Source of the DNA: Xenorhabdus miraniensis
GTDB taxonomy: Bacteria; Pseudomonadota; Gammaproteobacteria; Enterobacterales; Enterobacteriaceae
DNA: 64,000 nucleotides
Direction of reading: 5' to 3'
NCBI RefSeq assembly: GCF_002632615.1
Contig: NZ_NITZ01000017.1
Span: 47,699 to 111,698 of the forward strand
Part shown: one piece after another, positions 26,811 to 35,647 of the stretch
How the letters are laid out: every line of letters starts with the position of its first letter
Numbering within the stretch: the first letter of the stretch is position 1
Notes under the pieces: generated by a model
The model's input: the letters and a program-made list of their open reading frames with translations, nothing else
Told to the model about the DNA's origin: nothing
Databases searched by the model: none
Program-made: the position numbers and the translations under genes

Positions 26811-28247
26811 ATGAAATACGATGTAATCGTTGTCGGATCAGGTGCAATCTCCAGTTCAATCGCTTACGAATTAGCCAGTAGAAAGCATTCTGTCTGCCGC
26901 ATCGGTAGTCTCGATAGACGCAATGCAGCTTCCAATGCAGCAGGAGCTATGAATGGCTGTTTCGGTGAAGTAACAACAGGTTTAGTTGCAAGCCAGCATG
27001 GAAAATTGAAGATAAAAATGGATTTCAACGCCAAAAAAAGATGGCCACAATGGGCTGAAAGACTTGCAAATTCATCCGGCAACCATCAATCACTTTTTAC
27101 TGCACAAGGGACGCATGTTATTCTTAATACGGCTGGGACTGACGAGATAGATAGCGCTAATTATGATGCAATCGAGAAGATGCTAATCTCTTATAATGAG
27201 CCCTATGAAACAATTTCGCCCGGACAGATCACGTGGTTAAAACCTAATGAACTTGTTCGACCATTAATGGCTCTTCACATTCCCGACGAGCACGCCATAA
27301 ATTCTCACCGACTACTCGAAGTGTTAGATTCTGCTTTTCTGGCCGAAGGAGGAACACTCATCTCGAAAAATGCCAAACGCGTTTTATCAGAAAATGAAAG
27401 CGTTACCGGCGTTGAGCTTGAGGATGGAGAAACAGTTTCAGCCGATAAAGTCATTATAGCTGCTGGTGTCCACTCACTGGATATACTTGCTGACAAGCCA
27501 GATATTACAGAACGAATTCCACCACTGTTTGCGGGTAACGGTGTTTCCATATTACTTAAGCTTCCGGAAGGCATGGAACTACCACAGTCAGTAATTCGAA
27601 CACCTAATCGTGCTTTCGCATGTGGGCTGCATTGTGTGCCAAGAAATGACGGTATTCTATATATTGGTGCAACTAATATTCTGAAAAACGATCCCCGAAC
27701 TCAAGCAACAGTATCAGATGTACAATTCCTGCTTGAATGTGCGGTAGAACAACTCAATGTGAATTTGTATTCTTCTGAAATCATTTCAGTTCAGGTGGGA
27801 AACAGACCTATATCGGCTGATGGATTTCCTCTTATTGGTGAATGTGGAATGGACGGGCTTTGGTTGGTTACTGGCACGTACCGAGATGGTTTGCATCAGT
27901 CTCCCTTATTGGCGGACTACGTCGCTAATGCCATCTATGGGAAAACAAATACAGATATCGATCTTAGTGATTTTACTCCTATACGTGCACCCTTAACTGG
28001 CCTTTCCCGCGATGTGACAGCTAGAGAAACTGTGTCACAAATGCTTGGTGTGGGATATGAGTGTCTTTGGGACATTAAGCCGAATTGGGCGCCTATAATT
28101 GAAGAGGGATTATTGCACCGTTACGAAAGCTTAATTAACTCTCTTCATCTTCGTTTCACACCTCCTCCGGAGATTGTTGCTTTTTCGCACTACAACGACA
28201 GGATAAAAGAACGTTTGTTGAAATACTATGACGCTTGGTCATCATAA
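26811..28247 (+). CDS. FAD-dependent amine oxidoreductase (DAO family)
   Basis: A 478-residue flavoprotein of the D-amino-acid oxidase/glycine oxidase (ThiO-like) superfamily. The FAD motif VVGSGAISSSIAYELASRKHSV is N-terminal, with the family's mid-protein FAD contact DKVIIAAGVHSLDI and the C-terminal GNRPISADGFPLIGECGMDGLWLVTGTYRDGL. It is longer than glycine oxidase (~370) because of an extra C-terminal ~100-residue tail. AAAGGAGCAATACC precedes the ATG. It lies 3' of the cluster behind a convergent methyltransferase, so membership in the pathway is unproven. It could oxidise an amino-acid-derived amine. Confidence 0.8.
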   Translation: MKYDVIVVGSGAISSSIAYELASRKHSVCRIGSLDRRNAASNAAGAMNGCFGEVTTGLVASQHGKLKIKMDFNAKKRWPQWAERLANSSGNHQSLFTAQGTHVILNTAGTDEIDSANYDAIEKMLISYNEPYETISPGQITWLKPNELVRPLMALHIPDEHAINSHRLLEVLDSAFLAEGGTLISKNAKRVLSENESVTGVELEDGETVSADKVIIAAGVHSLDILADKPDITERIPPLFAGNGVSILLKLPEGMELPQSVIRTPNRAFACGLHCVPRNDGILYIGATNILKNDPRTQATVSDVQFLLECAVEQLNVNLYSSEIISVQVGNRPISADGFPLIGECGMDGLWLVTGTYRDGLHQSPLLADYVANAIYGKTNTDIDLSDFTPIRAPLTGLSRDVTARETVSQMLGVGYECLWDIKPNWAPIIEEGLLHRYESLINSLHLRFTPPPEIVAFSHYNDRIKERLLKYYDAWSS

Positions 28248-28589
28248 CCCATTAAGATATCGCAAGTAAGTCTATGAAGAGGCATGGGATTACATGCGAG
28301 GGGGGTGTTACTAGAAATTATTGAATAAATGATGATTTTGTATAATTGTTTTAGCTAAATAATAAACAAACCTTATCATTAAGCCACAAATTGTGTTAAT
28401 AAAATAATAGAGAACATATACCAACCCTTAAACAACAGTGCCGGAAAAGAGGCCGGGATCCGCATAAATTTCCGGCCTTATCGGGGTGTTGATATGTTCT
28501 CGTAACGTTCGGATACCTCAAAAACGTTCCATTAGGCTATTTTCCCGGCAACTCCCCCGACGGATTAAGTTTTGTCTGATTCGATACCG
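28248..28589. other. Intergenic region with a GC-rich hairpin
   Basis: About 340 bp between converging genes. A GC-rich patch at ~28438-28490 contains GCCGG/CCGGCC inverted repeats that may end transcription of the oxidoreductase gene. No ORF is convincing. Confidence 0.45.
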
Positions 28590-29087
28590 TTACAACAAAT
28601 AACTAAAAAACAGGGCGGCTAAATAGAGGCCAACACCATAAGAAGTATGCGCCATTAAACTTCTCAATCTTAGTGTATTAGGTGCGGGAGTCTTGGATGC
28701 AGCTATCCCCATTCCCAGACCTGGCTGCATAATAAAAAAAGGTGCAATGACAGTAACGATTCCCATGATTAATGCAGGAAGGAACGTTGGATTTTTTGCC
28801 CAATCCAGTCCCAAAATAAGCAACAGAATGCCCGCAAAAATGATGCCAATAAGATAGTGAGCAAACCAACCAATCCCGCTTTCCCCTTTCACAGGTTCGG
28901 CCTGTAGAATGCTTGTATGGGTAAATTGCCCTTTGGACATGTGTCCAATCCAGCGTCCTACCAGGCTATAATTCAATGAGGAAATGCCGAAACAACGTTT
29001 TATGAAAACAGCCCAAAGATCCATGACAACCGTTGAACCAATACCAATCAATACAGAATAAACAATAAACTCCAGTCCTTCATTCAT
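28590..29087 (-). CDS. DUF2938 membrane protein
   Basis: A 165-residue protein with about four membrane helices. It resembles the DUF2938 family (IGIGSTVVMDLWA, VGRWIGHMSKGQF, GWFAHYLIGIIFA, MQPGLGMGIAASKTP, LMAHTSYGVGLYL). Function unknown. It is divergent from an ArsR-rhodanese regulator across 134 bp, a pairing that suggests the regulator controls it. The conserved His and Met residues in the helices would suit metal or redox work, but that is a guess. Confidence 0.75.
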   Translation of the reverse strand: MNEGLEFIVYSVLIGIGSTVVMDLWAVFIKRCFGISSLNYSLVGRWIGHMSKGQFTHTSILQAEPVKGESGIGWFAHYLIGIIFAGILLLILGLDWAKNPTFLPALIMGIVTVIAPFFIMQPGLGMGIAASKTPAPNTLRLRSLMAHTSYGVGLYLAALFFSYLL

Positions 29088-29221
29088 CTGTTGCGCTCCT
29101 CCGAATTGTGGTTATCCATAATGGTCAATCAATCAGCAGGTACTCGAAATGGCACAGAAACTCTGATACCATTACATTCAATTAATGCATTGAGTGTAAT
29201 AATGGTGGAAGTGTAAAGTCA

Positions 29222-29863
29222 ATGTTTGATAAACAACTTATTGTCGAGATTGCAGAAATTGCCAAGGTGCTAGGAAATCTTCATCGGTTGGCACTGCTTG
29301 AATGTTTGGTTAACACTGAACACCCCGTGGAAAAGCTATCAGAGCTTTCCGGTTTGTCAATTGCTAATACTTCGCAGCATCTCCAGCAACTCAAACGTGC
29401 AGGATTACTTCAGTCTCGTAAATCAGGAAAGCATGTGCTTTATCGCCAGAGCGAAGGGCCCATTATGGAAGTTATTTCGGTACTCCAGCAATATGCCGAG
29501 TTTAACCGCAAAGAAATGCGCAGATTGATTGATGATTCAAACAACCAGGAAATCATTTCATGGGATGAGTTGTTGGACAGAATTAAGGAAAACAGCACGA
29601 TATTACTGGATGTCAGGCCAAAAGAGGAGTTTGAACAAGGTCATTTGCCGAATGCCATCAATATCCCTGTAGAGGAACTGGAAAACCGCTTAGACGAGAT
29701 TTCTTCCAATCAAGATCTTGTTGCGTACTGCCGGGGCCCTTACTGTGTTCTTTCTGCTAATGCTCTTGAATTATTGCGTGCTAAAGGTATTCGCGCCCGT
29801 CGCTTTAATAAAGGATTCTCTGGCTGGAAAGATGCTGGAATGAATGTTGAAGTTAAACCTTAA
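29222..29863 (+). CDS. ArsR-type repressor fused to rhodanese
   Basis: A 213-residue two-domain protein. Residues ~1-95 form an ArsR-type winged HTH (VLGNLHRLALLECL, LSELSGLSIANTSQHLQQLKRAGLLQSRKSG). Residues ~110-210 form a rhodanese domain with LLDVRPKEEFEQGHLPNAINIP and the sulfur-accepting Cys in YCRGPYC. Such fusions sense sulfane sulfur, persulfides or metals. It is transcribed divergently from the DUF2938 gene. Its location beside a sulfur-rich antibiotic cluster is suggestive but may be a coincidence. A perfect bidirectional hairpin follows. Confidence 0.9.
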   Translation: MFDKQLIVEIAEIAKVLGNLHRLALLECLVNTEHPVEKLSELSGLSIANTSQHLQQLKRAGLLQSRKSGKHVLYRQSEGPIMEVISVLQQYAEFNRKEMRRLIDDSNNQEIISWDELLDRIKENSTILLDVRPKEEFEQGHLPNAINIPVEELENRLDEISSNQDLVAYCRGPYCVLSANALELLRAKGIRARRFNKGFSGWKDAGMNVEVKP

Positions 29864-29865
29864 AA

Positions 29866-29904
29866 TTAATGTAATCAGGCCGATGACTGGCCTGATTACA
29901 TTAA
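29866..29904. terminator. Bidirectional terminator between ArsR-rhodanese and mog
   Basis: Perfect 16 bp arms (TTAATGTAATCAGGCC and its complement) around a 7-base loop, with T-rich and A-rich flanks. It lies between converging genes and can serve both. Confidence 0.85.
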
Positions 29905-29965
29905 AATTTGAAATTTACCGGATAGGTATATTCCATTTTTGTGATGAAACTCTTGTAATAAAATA

Positions 29966-30541
29966 TCAACGGCGTGCACTTTTTGGTCTGAAAGCAGTCA
30001 CAACGGTTTCATCCGTTTCCACATAAGGGCCGTCCAGCAGTTGGATACAATAGGGAACGCTGGCAAAAATTCCTGCTACTAATACCTTACCATTTTCGTC
30101 TTTCAACCCTTCCAACGTTTCCGCGATGGCTTTGGGTTGTCCGGGGAGATTAAGAATTAACGCCTGATTACGAATTACGCCTACCTGACGGGACAGAATG
30201 GCTGTTGGAACGAATTGTAGACTGATTTGACGCATCTGTTCCCCAAATCCGGGCATTTCACGATCAGCAATTGCGAGTGTTGCATCTGGTGTGACATCGC
30301 GGCGTGCTGGCCCTGTTCCCCCGGTGGTTAGTACCAGATGGCATCCCAGCTCATCGACCAATTCACACAAGGTTTGCTCAATCAGGATTTGCTCATCAGG
30401 AATAAGGCGGGTTTCTACGCTAAAAGGTGTGGTAATCGCCTTTGCCAGCCATGTTTCCAGTGCGGGCAGCCCCTTGTCCTGATAAATACCATTGGAAGCC
30501 CGATCGGAAACGGACACGAGGCCAATGCGTAATACGTTCAT
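29966..30541 (-). CDS. mog: MogA, molybdopterin adenylyltransferase
   Basis: Cytoplasmic enzyme that adenylates molybdopterin before molybdenum insertion. The MoCF signature LTTGGTGPARRDVTPDA is present, as are IGLVSVSDRAS at the N-terminus and NLPGQPKAI near the C-terminus. ~191 residues, as in E. coli. The frame is open 19 codons further upstream, but the ATG at 30541 gives MNVLRIGLVSVSDRAS, which matches the family. It lies on the same strand as talB, as in E. coli. This gene marks the right edge of the satP-mog insertion. Confidence 0.95.
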   Translation of the reverse strand: MNVLRIGLVSVSDRASNGIYQDKGLPALETWLAKAITTPFSVETRLIPDEQILIEQTLCELVDELGCHLVLTTGGTGPARRDVTPDATLAIADREMPGFGEQMRQISLQFVPTAILSRQVGVIRNQALILNLPGQPKAIAETLEGLKDENGKVLVAGIFASVPYCIQLLDGPYVETDETVVTAFRPKSARR

Positions 30542-30598
30542 ACGAACCTCAATTAACGATAAAAATAGAAAAAATGTTGTTAATGAAATAAAAAACAA

Positions 30599-30622
30599 AA
30601 GGCGACTTATTATGTCGCCTTG
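30599..30622 (-). terminator. talB terminator
   Basis: Arms AAGGCGAC and GTCGCCTT around an 8-base loop, followed on the minus strand by TTTTGTTTTTT. A typical intrinsic terminator, 30 bp past the talB stop. Confidence 0.85.
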
Positions 30623-30652
30623 GTATAAGAAAAAATAGTGTCTCGTTTGAGA

Positions 30653-31606
30653 TTACAGCAGATCAGCGATCATGCTCTCAAGTTTGCCTTGGTCTATGGC
30701 AAACTTACGGATACCTTCCGCCAGTTTTTCAGTTGCCATTGCATCTTGATGGTGGTTCCAATAGAACTCAGCTTCAGTCAATGGTTCCGGGCGTGCTTTA
30801 ATGTCGCCTTCATAACCCAGTTTGCGCTCAACTTCACCTTCTGCTTCAGACAGCTCTTTCAGCAATGCAGGAGAGATGGTCAGACGGTCACAGCCAGCCA
30901 GTTCCAGAATTTCACCAGAGTTACGGAAACTTGCACCCATTACAACTGTGTTATAACCGTGCTCTTTATAGTATTGGTAAATTTCAGAAACAGAAATCAC
31001 ACCCGGATCTTCGTGTGGTGCGAATTCTTTCTTGTCGCTATTTGCTTTGTACCAGTCAAGAATACGACCAACAAATGGAGAAATCAGGTAGACACCGGCT
31101 TCTGCACAAGCACGCGCTTGGGCAAAGGAGAACAGCAGGGTCAGGTTACAGTTGATACCTTCTTTTTCCAATTGTTCCGCAGCACGGATGCCCTGCCATG
31201 TGGAAGCCAGTTTGATCAGGATGCGGTCATTGCTGATGCCTGCTTCGTTGTACAGTTTGATCAGGCGTTTTGCTTTCGCTACGCTTGCTTCGGTGTCATA
31301 AGATAGACGAGCATCAACTTCAGTAGAAATACGACCTGGGATCAGTTTCAGAATTTCCAGACCAATGTTAACTGCCAATTTGTCGCCGGCATCGATAATT
31401 TGCTGTTCACGGGAATCGCTTTGACCACGCGCCCATTCAACGGCTTCATCAATCAGTTGGCGATATTCTGGAATTTGAGCTGCATTCAAAATCAGAGAAG
31501 GGTTGGTGGTCGCATCTTGCGGCTGATACAGTTTCATAGCCGCGATATCCCCGGTATCTGCTACTACTGTGGTCAGTTTACGCAGGGAAGTCAGTTTATC
31601 GGTCAT
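30653..31606 (-). CDS. talB: TalB, transaldolase
   Basis: Pentose-phosphate pathway enzyme that transfers a dihydroxyacetone unit from sedoheptulose-7-phosphate to glyceraldehyde-3-phosphate. The Schiff-base lysine lies in [17 protein letters not shown], and the N-terminal [13 protein letters not shown] is diagnostic. 317 residues, identical in length to E. coli TalB. Its position upstream of mog matches E. coli. A clear terminator follows. Confidence 0.98.
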   Translation of the reverse strand: MTDKLTSLRKLTTVVADTGDIAAMKLYQPQDATTNPSLILNAAQIPEYRQLIDEAVEWARGQSDSREQQIIDAGDKLAVNIGLEILKLIPGRISTEVDARLSYDTEASVAKAKRLIKLYNEAGISNDRILIKLASTWQGIRAAEQLEKEGINCNLTLLFSFAQARACAEAGVYLISPFVGRILDWYKANSDKKEFAPHEDPGVISVSEIYQYYKEHGYNTVVMGASFRNSGEILELAGCDRLTISPALLKELSEAEGEVERKLGYEGDIKARPEPLTEAEFYWNHHQDAMATEKLAEGIRKFAIDQGKLESMIADLL

Positions 31607-31777
31607 GTTTAATATCTCATCGTTATACGTAAAATCGTTGGCAACGTTGCCTCGCCATCTCGTGATAATAACATGGTCAAGCGTGGCTGTAAGGTAGGAA
31701 AATCCTATCGCTGAGATTCTCCTCTTTCCGTTCTTTTTTGCTAAAGTGGAGAAGGTCTGGATTATTAGGAAAAAATG

Positions 31778-32554
31778 ATGCTTATTACCATTTCACCTGC
31801 AAAAACACTCGATTATGCAAGTCCGCTTGCAACAGAAAAATACAGTCAGCCGGAATTACTGGGAGAATCTCAGCAATTGATTGAGGTTTGCCGCATTTTA
31901 ACCCCTGCGCAAATCGGCAGTTTGATGAGCATTAGTGATAAATTGGCGGACCTGAATGCTGCCCGTTTTGGTGAGTGGCAGCCAAATTTCACACCAGAAA
32001 ATGCCCGTCAGGCAATTTTAGCGTTTAAAGGTGATGTCTATACCGGTATGCAGGCCGAAACTTTCTCAGCGAATGATTTTGAATTTGCCCAGACGCATTT
32101 GAGAATTTTGTCCGGTTTGTATGGTGTTTTGCGTCCTCTCGACTTGATGCAGCCTTATCGCTTGGAAATGGGAATTAAACTGGAAAACCCGCGCGGTAAA
32201 GATCTGTATAAATTCTGGGGTGATCGTATTACTGACAATTTGAATGCTGCATTGGAGCAACAAGGCGATGAAATTCTGGTCAATCTGGCATCAGATGAAT
32301 ACTTCAAATCGGTCAACACCAAAAAGCTGGCAGCCAGGATTATCAAGCCTGTTTTTCTGGATGAAAAAAATGGTAAGTACAAAGTTATTAGTTTCTACGC
32401 TAAAAAAGCCCGTGGATTGATGAGCCGTTTTATTATTCAGAATCAATTGACTGATCCGTCTCGGCTGGTGGAATTCAATCTGGAAGGATACGCTTTTGAT
32501 AAATCCCTCTCTAAAGGGAATGAGCTGGTGTTTAAGCGACATGAACAGAGTTAA
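31778..32554 (+). CDS. yaaA: YaaA, peroxide-stress protein
   Basis: UPF0246 protein that lowers intracellular free iron during peroxide stress in E. coli. It matches E. coli YaaA closely ([56 protein letters not shown]). ~258 residues. Two ATGs are adjacent at 31775 and 31778; the second gives MLITISPAK like E. coli and the better spacing to AGGA. Divergent from talB across ~170 bp. Confidence 0.95.
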   Translation: MLITISPAKTLDYASPLATEKYSQPELLGESQQLIEVCRILTPAQIGSLMSISDKLADLNAARFGEWQPNFTPENARQAILAFKGDVYTGMQAETFSANDFEFAQTHLRILSGLYGVLRPLDLMQPYRLEMGIKLENPRGKDLYKFWGDRITDNLNAALEQQGDEILVNLASDEYFKSVNTKKLAARIIKPVFLDEKNGKYKVISFYAKKARGLMSRFIIQNQLTDPSRLVEFNLEGYAFDKSLSKGNELVFKRHEQS

Positions 32555-33009
32555 ATTTTTATTCCTATGAAATAATTGTATATTTATCCCCATCTGGTGA
32601 TGACAAAAAGCTGTATTGAAGCAAAATTAGCAAGAAGTGCAGCCATTGGAAAATGAATTAGCACGTAAAAAACACCGATGGGGTAGCAGCAATTAAGTTA
32701 CATATACTTTATAAAAACTTCACTATCTACCTATTCACTACTCAACCAATCTGAATTCCTTCCTGAACCATCAGTACAATATGGAAAACTTAATCCTGAA
32801 GGTTTTACTTTTTAATAAATTAATAACGTAATTTGACAATTTCATATGTTAAAACTATGTTATTAATAATAACCTATCTAAATTTATAATAAATTACAGC
32901 TCTATCGCTGGATATTTTCGTCCTTACGAAAAAAATTCTTAGGTTATGTTAAAACTTCTTCATGTAGTGAAGTTTTATCCCACAAATTACCATCATCTGG
33001 AGAAATATT
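32555..33009. other. AT-rich gap upstream of the toxin pair
   Basis: About 455 bp with no convincing gene. Around 32625-32695 one frame reads QEVQPLENELARKKHRWGSS, which could be a scrap of an IS3-type transposase N-terminus or chance. The right half is very AT-rich and probably holds the promoter of the ADP-ribosyltransferase pair. Confidence 0.45.
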
Positions 33010-33465
33010 ATGAAAACATATGCATTGTTCTTATTGATACCTATGTTAATAAGTTGTTCATCCGATGGGAAAAAAACAGGGAGAGAAGCACTCAGAGAAC
33101 ATCCGTCTATAATAGACACACGCAGCTCAGTCGAGTATTTAATCGACGATATGAAAGAATGTGGGCGGGGTTATGTTGTTGGAGTGTGGTCAAAAGCTAA
33201 TGACTGGAATGAATGGGCAGTTTGGTTGTCACCAAAAGGACGACATTCGAGTAAGGATGCAAAAATGTATTGGGCTTACAGCAAGTTAGAAACCAATTAT
33301 GACAGTGGGAAAAATGCTTACGCAACTATCTTAGCTGCCCAAGCCAGTGGACAGGTGGTCACACTCTTTGATGATGAAGTTGGATCTCAATGTAACACCT
33401 GGGGATCTGGTGAATACAACGGGCCACAATTTAATTCAGTTAAAGCTATGTTCCCGGCAGAATAA
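33010..33465 (+). CDS. Small secreted protein, toxin B-subunit candidate
   Basis: A 151-residue exported protein not recognised by name. The N-terminal signal ends in LISC (Cys16), a lipoprotein-type box, although a plain signal peptide is possible. The mature part has two cysteines (C51, C128). The C-terminal stretch AYATILAAQASGQVVTLF followed by SQCNTW resembles the helix-strand-Cys pattern of AB5 B-pentamer subunits (SubB/PltB/ArtB-like OB folds). It lies 62 bp upstream of a pertussis-S1-like ADP-ribosyltransferase, so a delivery subunit is my best guess. An antidote or chaperone lipoprotein is the alternative. Weak ribosome site (GGAGAAATATT). Confidence 0.6.
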   Translation: MKTYALFLLIPMLISCSSDGKKTGREALREHPSIIDTRSSVEYLIDDMKECGRGYVVGVWSKANDWNEWAVWLSPKGRHSSKDAKMYWAYSKLETNYDSGKNAYATILAAQASGQVVTLFDDEVGSQCNTWGSGEYNGPQFNSVKAMFPAE

Positions 33466-33527
33466 TAAATAACTTTTTTGATCTGGTCTCTCTGAAAATT
33501 TATAAGATCCTAACGGGGGAGCATTTA

Positions 33528-34295
33528 ATGAGAATTTTAAAATTATTTACGCTGTTGTGTATTTTATTTTTATACACAGCTCAATCTTTGGCTCAACAAA
33601 ACGTTGATACAGTTTATAGAATAGACTCGCGTCCTCCACAGCAAATATTTATCCTAAATGGGGGATTTCATCCCTGGGGAACGAATGCGGATCTTGCGGA
33701 GCATATTCAAGATTACAGTTTGGGAACTAATCAGCCCGCTGAAGGTTCAGCATTTGTCGCAACGACCTCAAATGAAGAACAAGCTATTGAGTGGGGAGTT
33801 ATGATGTCCTCTTCTAGCGAAGAGCGATTCTACGTTTATAATATACGCCCAACCGCTAATTTTTATAGTGTAGTTTTATCATTACAGTCTTTTTATGCTC
33901 GTACAGGCGATCGGCGTTATCTGGAGCTGCTTAATACTTATGAAGAACAAAAAGAATATGCGGCATTTAATGGTATTTCTGTCACGCAAATTCGCAGAGT
34001 TGATGTGTATGAATATGACCCGAATAGAGGTGACTACGGTCGTACTAGTTCTATACTTAACCCACTGTATCAAGAAGTTCAAACAACGGCAAACGGCAAC
34101 CCTTTTTCACAACTTCCTCAGTTGCCAAGAGAAATAGTAACGCCTGCTACGTATTGTGCTATGAATATGACCCACTCACATCATTATTCTGCTAGTCTTG
34201 CTGCTAGTACTAAGACACGCAAATTTATTAAAGAATTATCACAATGCAATGCTAGCTTATCGATAATGGCCTTTTTATACACCAGCTTTTTTTAA
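33528..34295 (+). CDS. Secreted pertussis-S1-like ADP-ribosyltransferase
   Basis: A 255-residue exported ADP-ribosyltransferase. The signal peptide spans ~1-22 with cleavage likely after SLA. The NAD-binding start VYRIDSRPP (Arg31) matches pertussis S1 and enterotoxin A chains. FVATTSNEEQAIEWG stands where S1 has FVSTSS (here A-T-T instead of S-T-S). Catalytic Q141-K-E143 lies in EEQKEYAAFNGISVTQIRRV, aligning with S1 YQSEYLAHRRIPPENIRRV. GGFHPWGTN is the usual next block. The two mature cysteines lie near the C-terminus; the S1 Cys41 equivalent is absent. Together these support an active A subunit that modifies a host protein. AACGGGGGAGC precedes the ATG; the gene follows the partner candidate in the same orientation. 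Confidence 0.9.
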   Translation: MRILKLFTLLCILFLYTAQSLAQQNVDTVYRIDSRPPQQIFILNGGFHPWGTNADLAEHIQDYSLGTNQPAEGSAFVATTSNEEQAIEWGVMMSSSSEERFYVYNIRPTANFYSVVLSLQSFYARTGDRRYLELLNTYEEQKEYAAFNGISVTQIRRVDVYEYDPNRGDYGRTSSILNPLYQEVQTTANGNPFSQLPQLPREIVTPATYCAMNMTHSHHYSASLAASTKTRKFIKELSQCNASLSIMAFLYTSFF

Positions 34296-34312
34296 TAGTA
34301 TTCAATATAAAT

Positions 34313-34343
34313 CATCACTCCACTATTCAAAGGTGGAGTGATG
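34313..34343. terminator. Bidirectional hairpin between toxin gene and thrC
   Basis: Perfect 11 bp arms (CATCACTCCAC and GTGGAGTGATG) around a 9-base loop, between the converging ADP-ribosyltransferase gene and thrC. U tracts are modest on both sides. Confidence 0.7.
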
Positions 34344-34352
34344 AGTTCCATA

Positions 34353-35645
34353 TTATTTCGGTGCTCTTTCCATCAAAAATTCACGCAAGATTGAAAAATC
34401 CGCAGGCATAAAGTGGGATAACAAGTCCATATCCGCACGTTCAGCCAGCTCTTGTGGCAACGGTAATGCTTGGCCGAGGGTCGCTTCAACGCTTTCTTTG
34501 AATTTCGCGGGATGTGCAGTACCCAAGAATAAGCCATATTCTCCTTCCTGCAATTGATCACGCAGGACACGGTAAGCGATGGCGGCATGCGGCTCGGAAA
34601 TATAGCCTTTTGCCGCGAGTTCGCGCATGGTGCTCTGGGTGGTTTTGTCATCTACCACACCGTTAGCCAAGTCACTCAGTGCCCAGCTTTTACGCTTGAA
34701 CAGTTCTTCAATACGTGGCCAGTTATTGGGCTGGCTGACATCCATTGCATTGGAAAGCGTTGCAATGGTTTGGTGTGGTTGCCATGTACCTTCCGCTAAA
34801 TAACGGGGAACGGTGTCATTAACGTTGGTTGCCGCGATAAAACGTTTTACCGGAAGCCCCAACGATTTTGCCAGCAGCCCGGCGGTTAAATTACCGAAAT
34901 TGCCGCTTGGCACGGAAATGACTAATTGTTCACGCTTCTCCGCCGGGATTTGGGCAACTGCTTCAAAGTAATAACAGATTTGTGCCAATAATCGGCTGAT
35001 ATTAATGGAGTTAGCTGAATTGAGATGCAGGGCCTGTTTCAGTTCTTCATCATCAAAAGCTTGTTTGACTAATGCCTGACAAGCGTCGAAATCGCTTTTT
35101 ATAGCAACCGTGTGAATATTGTTGCCTAGCGTACAGAAAAGTTTTTCCTGTAATGGGCTAATCTTGCCCTCAGGATAAAGGATTACGACCTGTACATTAT
35201 TTAAGCCATAGAAAGCATGGGCAACGGCAGCACCGGTATCACCGGATGTGGCAGTCAAAATAGTGACAGGCTGTTCTCCTGCAATTTGTGCAAGAATTTG
35301 TGCCATGAAACGACCACCAAAATCTTTGAAGGCCAGCGTTGGCCCGTGATATAGCTCCAGTGAAGCGATATCATCTTCAACATTTGTTACCGGGGCAGGG
35401 AAGGCAAATGAATTTTTAACCCGGGCAGCCAATTGTTCTGCCGGGATCTCATCACCAATAAACGCGGCCAGAATTCGTTGGCTACGGCTGATAAAATCTA
35501 ATTTTAATAATTCGTTGATCTCATCACGGCTGAATTCTGGTAACTCCTGTGGAAAAAAGAGCCCTTGTTGCTTGCCCAATCCCTGTTTTACCGCCTGTGA
35601 AAAACTAACCTGCTCGCTGTTGTCTTTTAAGTTATATAATTTCAT
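34353..35645 (-). CDS. thrC: ThrC, threonine synthase
   Basis: PLP enzyme that converts O-phosphohomoserine to threonine. The PLP lysine lies in TLAFKDFGGRFM, and the phosphate-binding loop includes TATSGDTGAAVAHAF. 430 residues (E. coli 428). The frame runs 14 codons further upstream, but the ATG at 35645 gives MKLYNLKDNSEQVSF as in the family. It starts 2 bp after the thrB stop. Last gene of thrABC. Confidence 0.97.
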   Translation of the reverse strand: MKLYNLKDNSEQVSFSQAVKQGLGKQQGLFFPQELPEFSRDEINELLKLDFISRSQRILAAFIGDEIPAEQLAARVKNSFAFPAPVTNVEDDIASLELYHGPTLAFKDFGGRFMAQILAQIAGEQPVTILTATSGDTGAAVAHAFYGLNNVQVVILYPEGKISPLQEKLFCTLGNNIHTVAIKSDFDACQALVKQAFDDEELKQALHLNSANSINISRLLAQICYYFEAVAQIPAEKREQLVISVPSGNFGNLTAGLLAKSLGLPVKRFIAATNVNDTVPRYLAEGTWQPHQTIATLSNAMDVSQPNNWPRIEELFKRKSWALSDLANGVVDDKTTQSTMRELAAKGYISEPHAAIAYRVLRDQLQEGEYGLFLGTAHPAKFKESVEATLGQALPLPQELAERADMDLLSHFMPADFSILREFLMERAPK

Positions 35646-35647
35646 GA

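Noticed and set aside
32625..32695. Possible IS3 transposase scrap before the toxin pair
   Set aside because: Only about 20 codons are suggestive and no terminal repeat is visible, so it is not listed as a mobile element.
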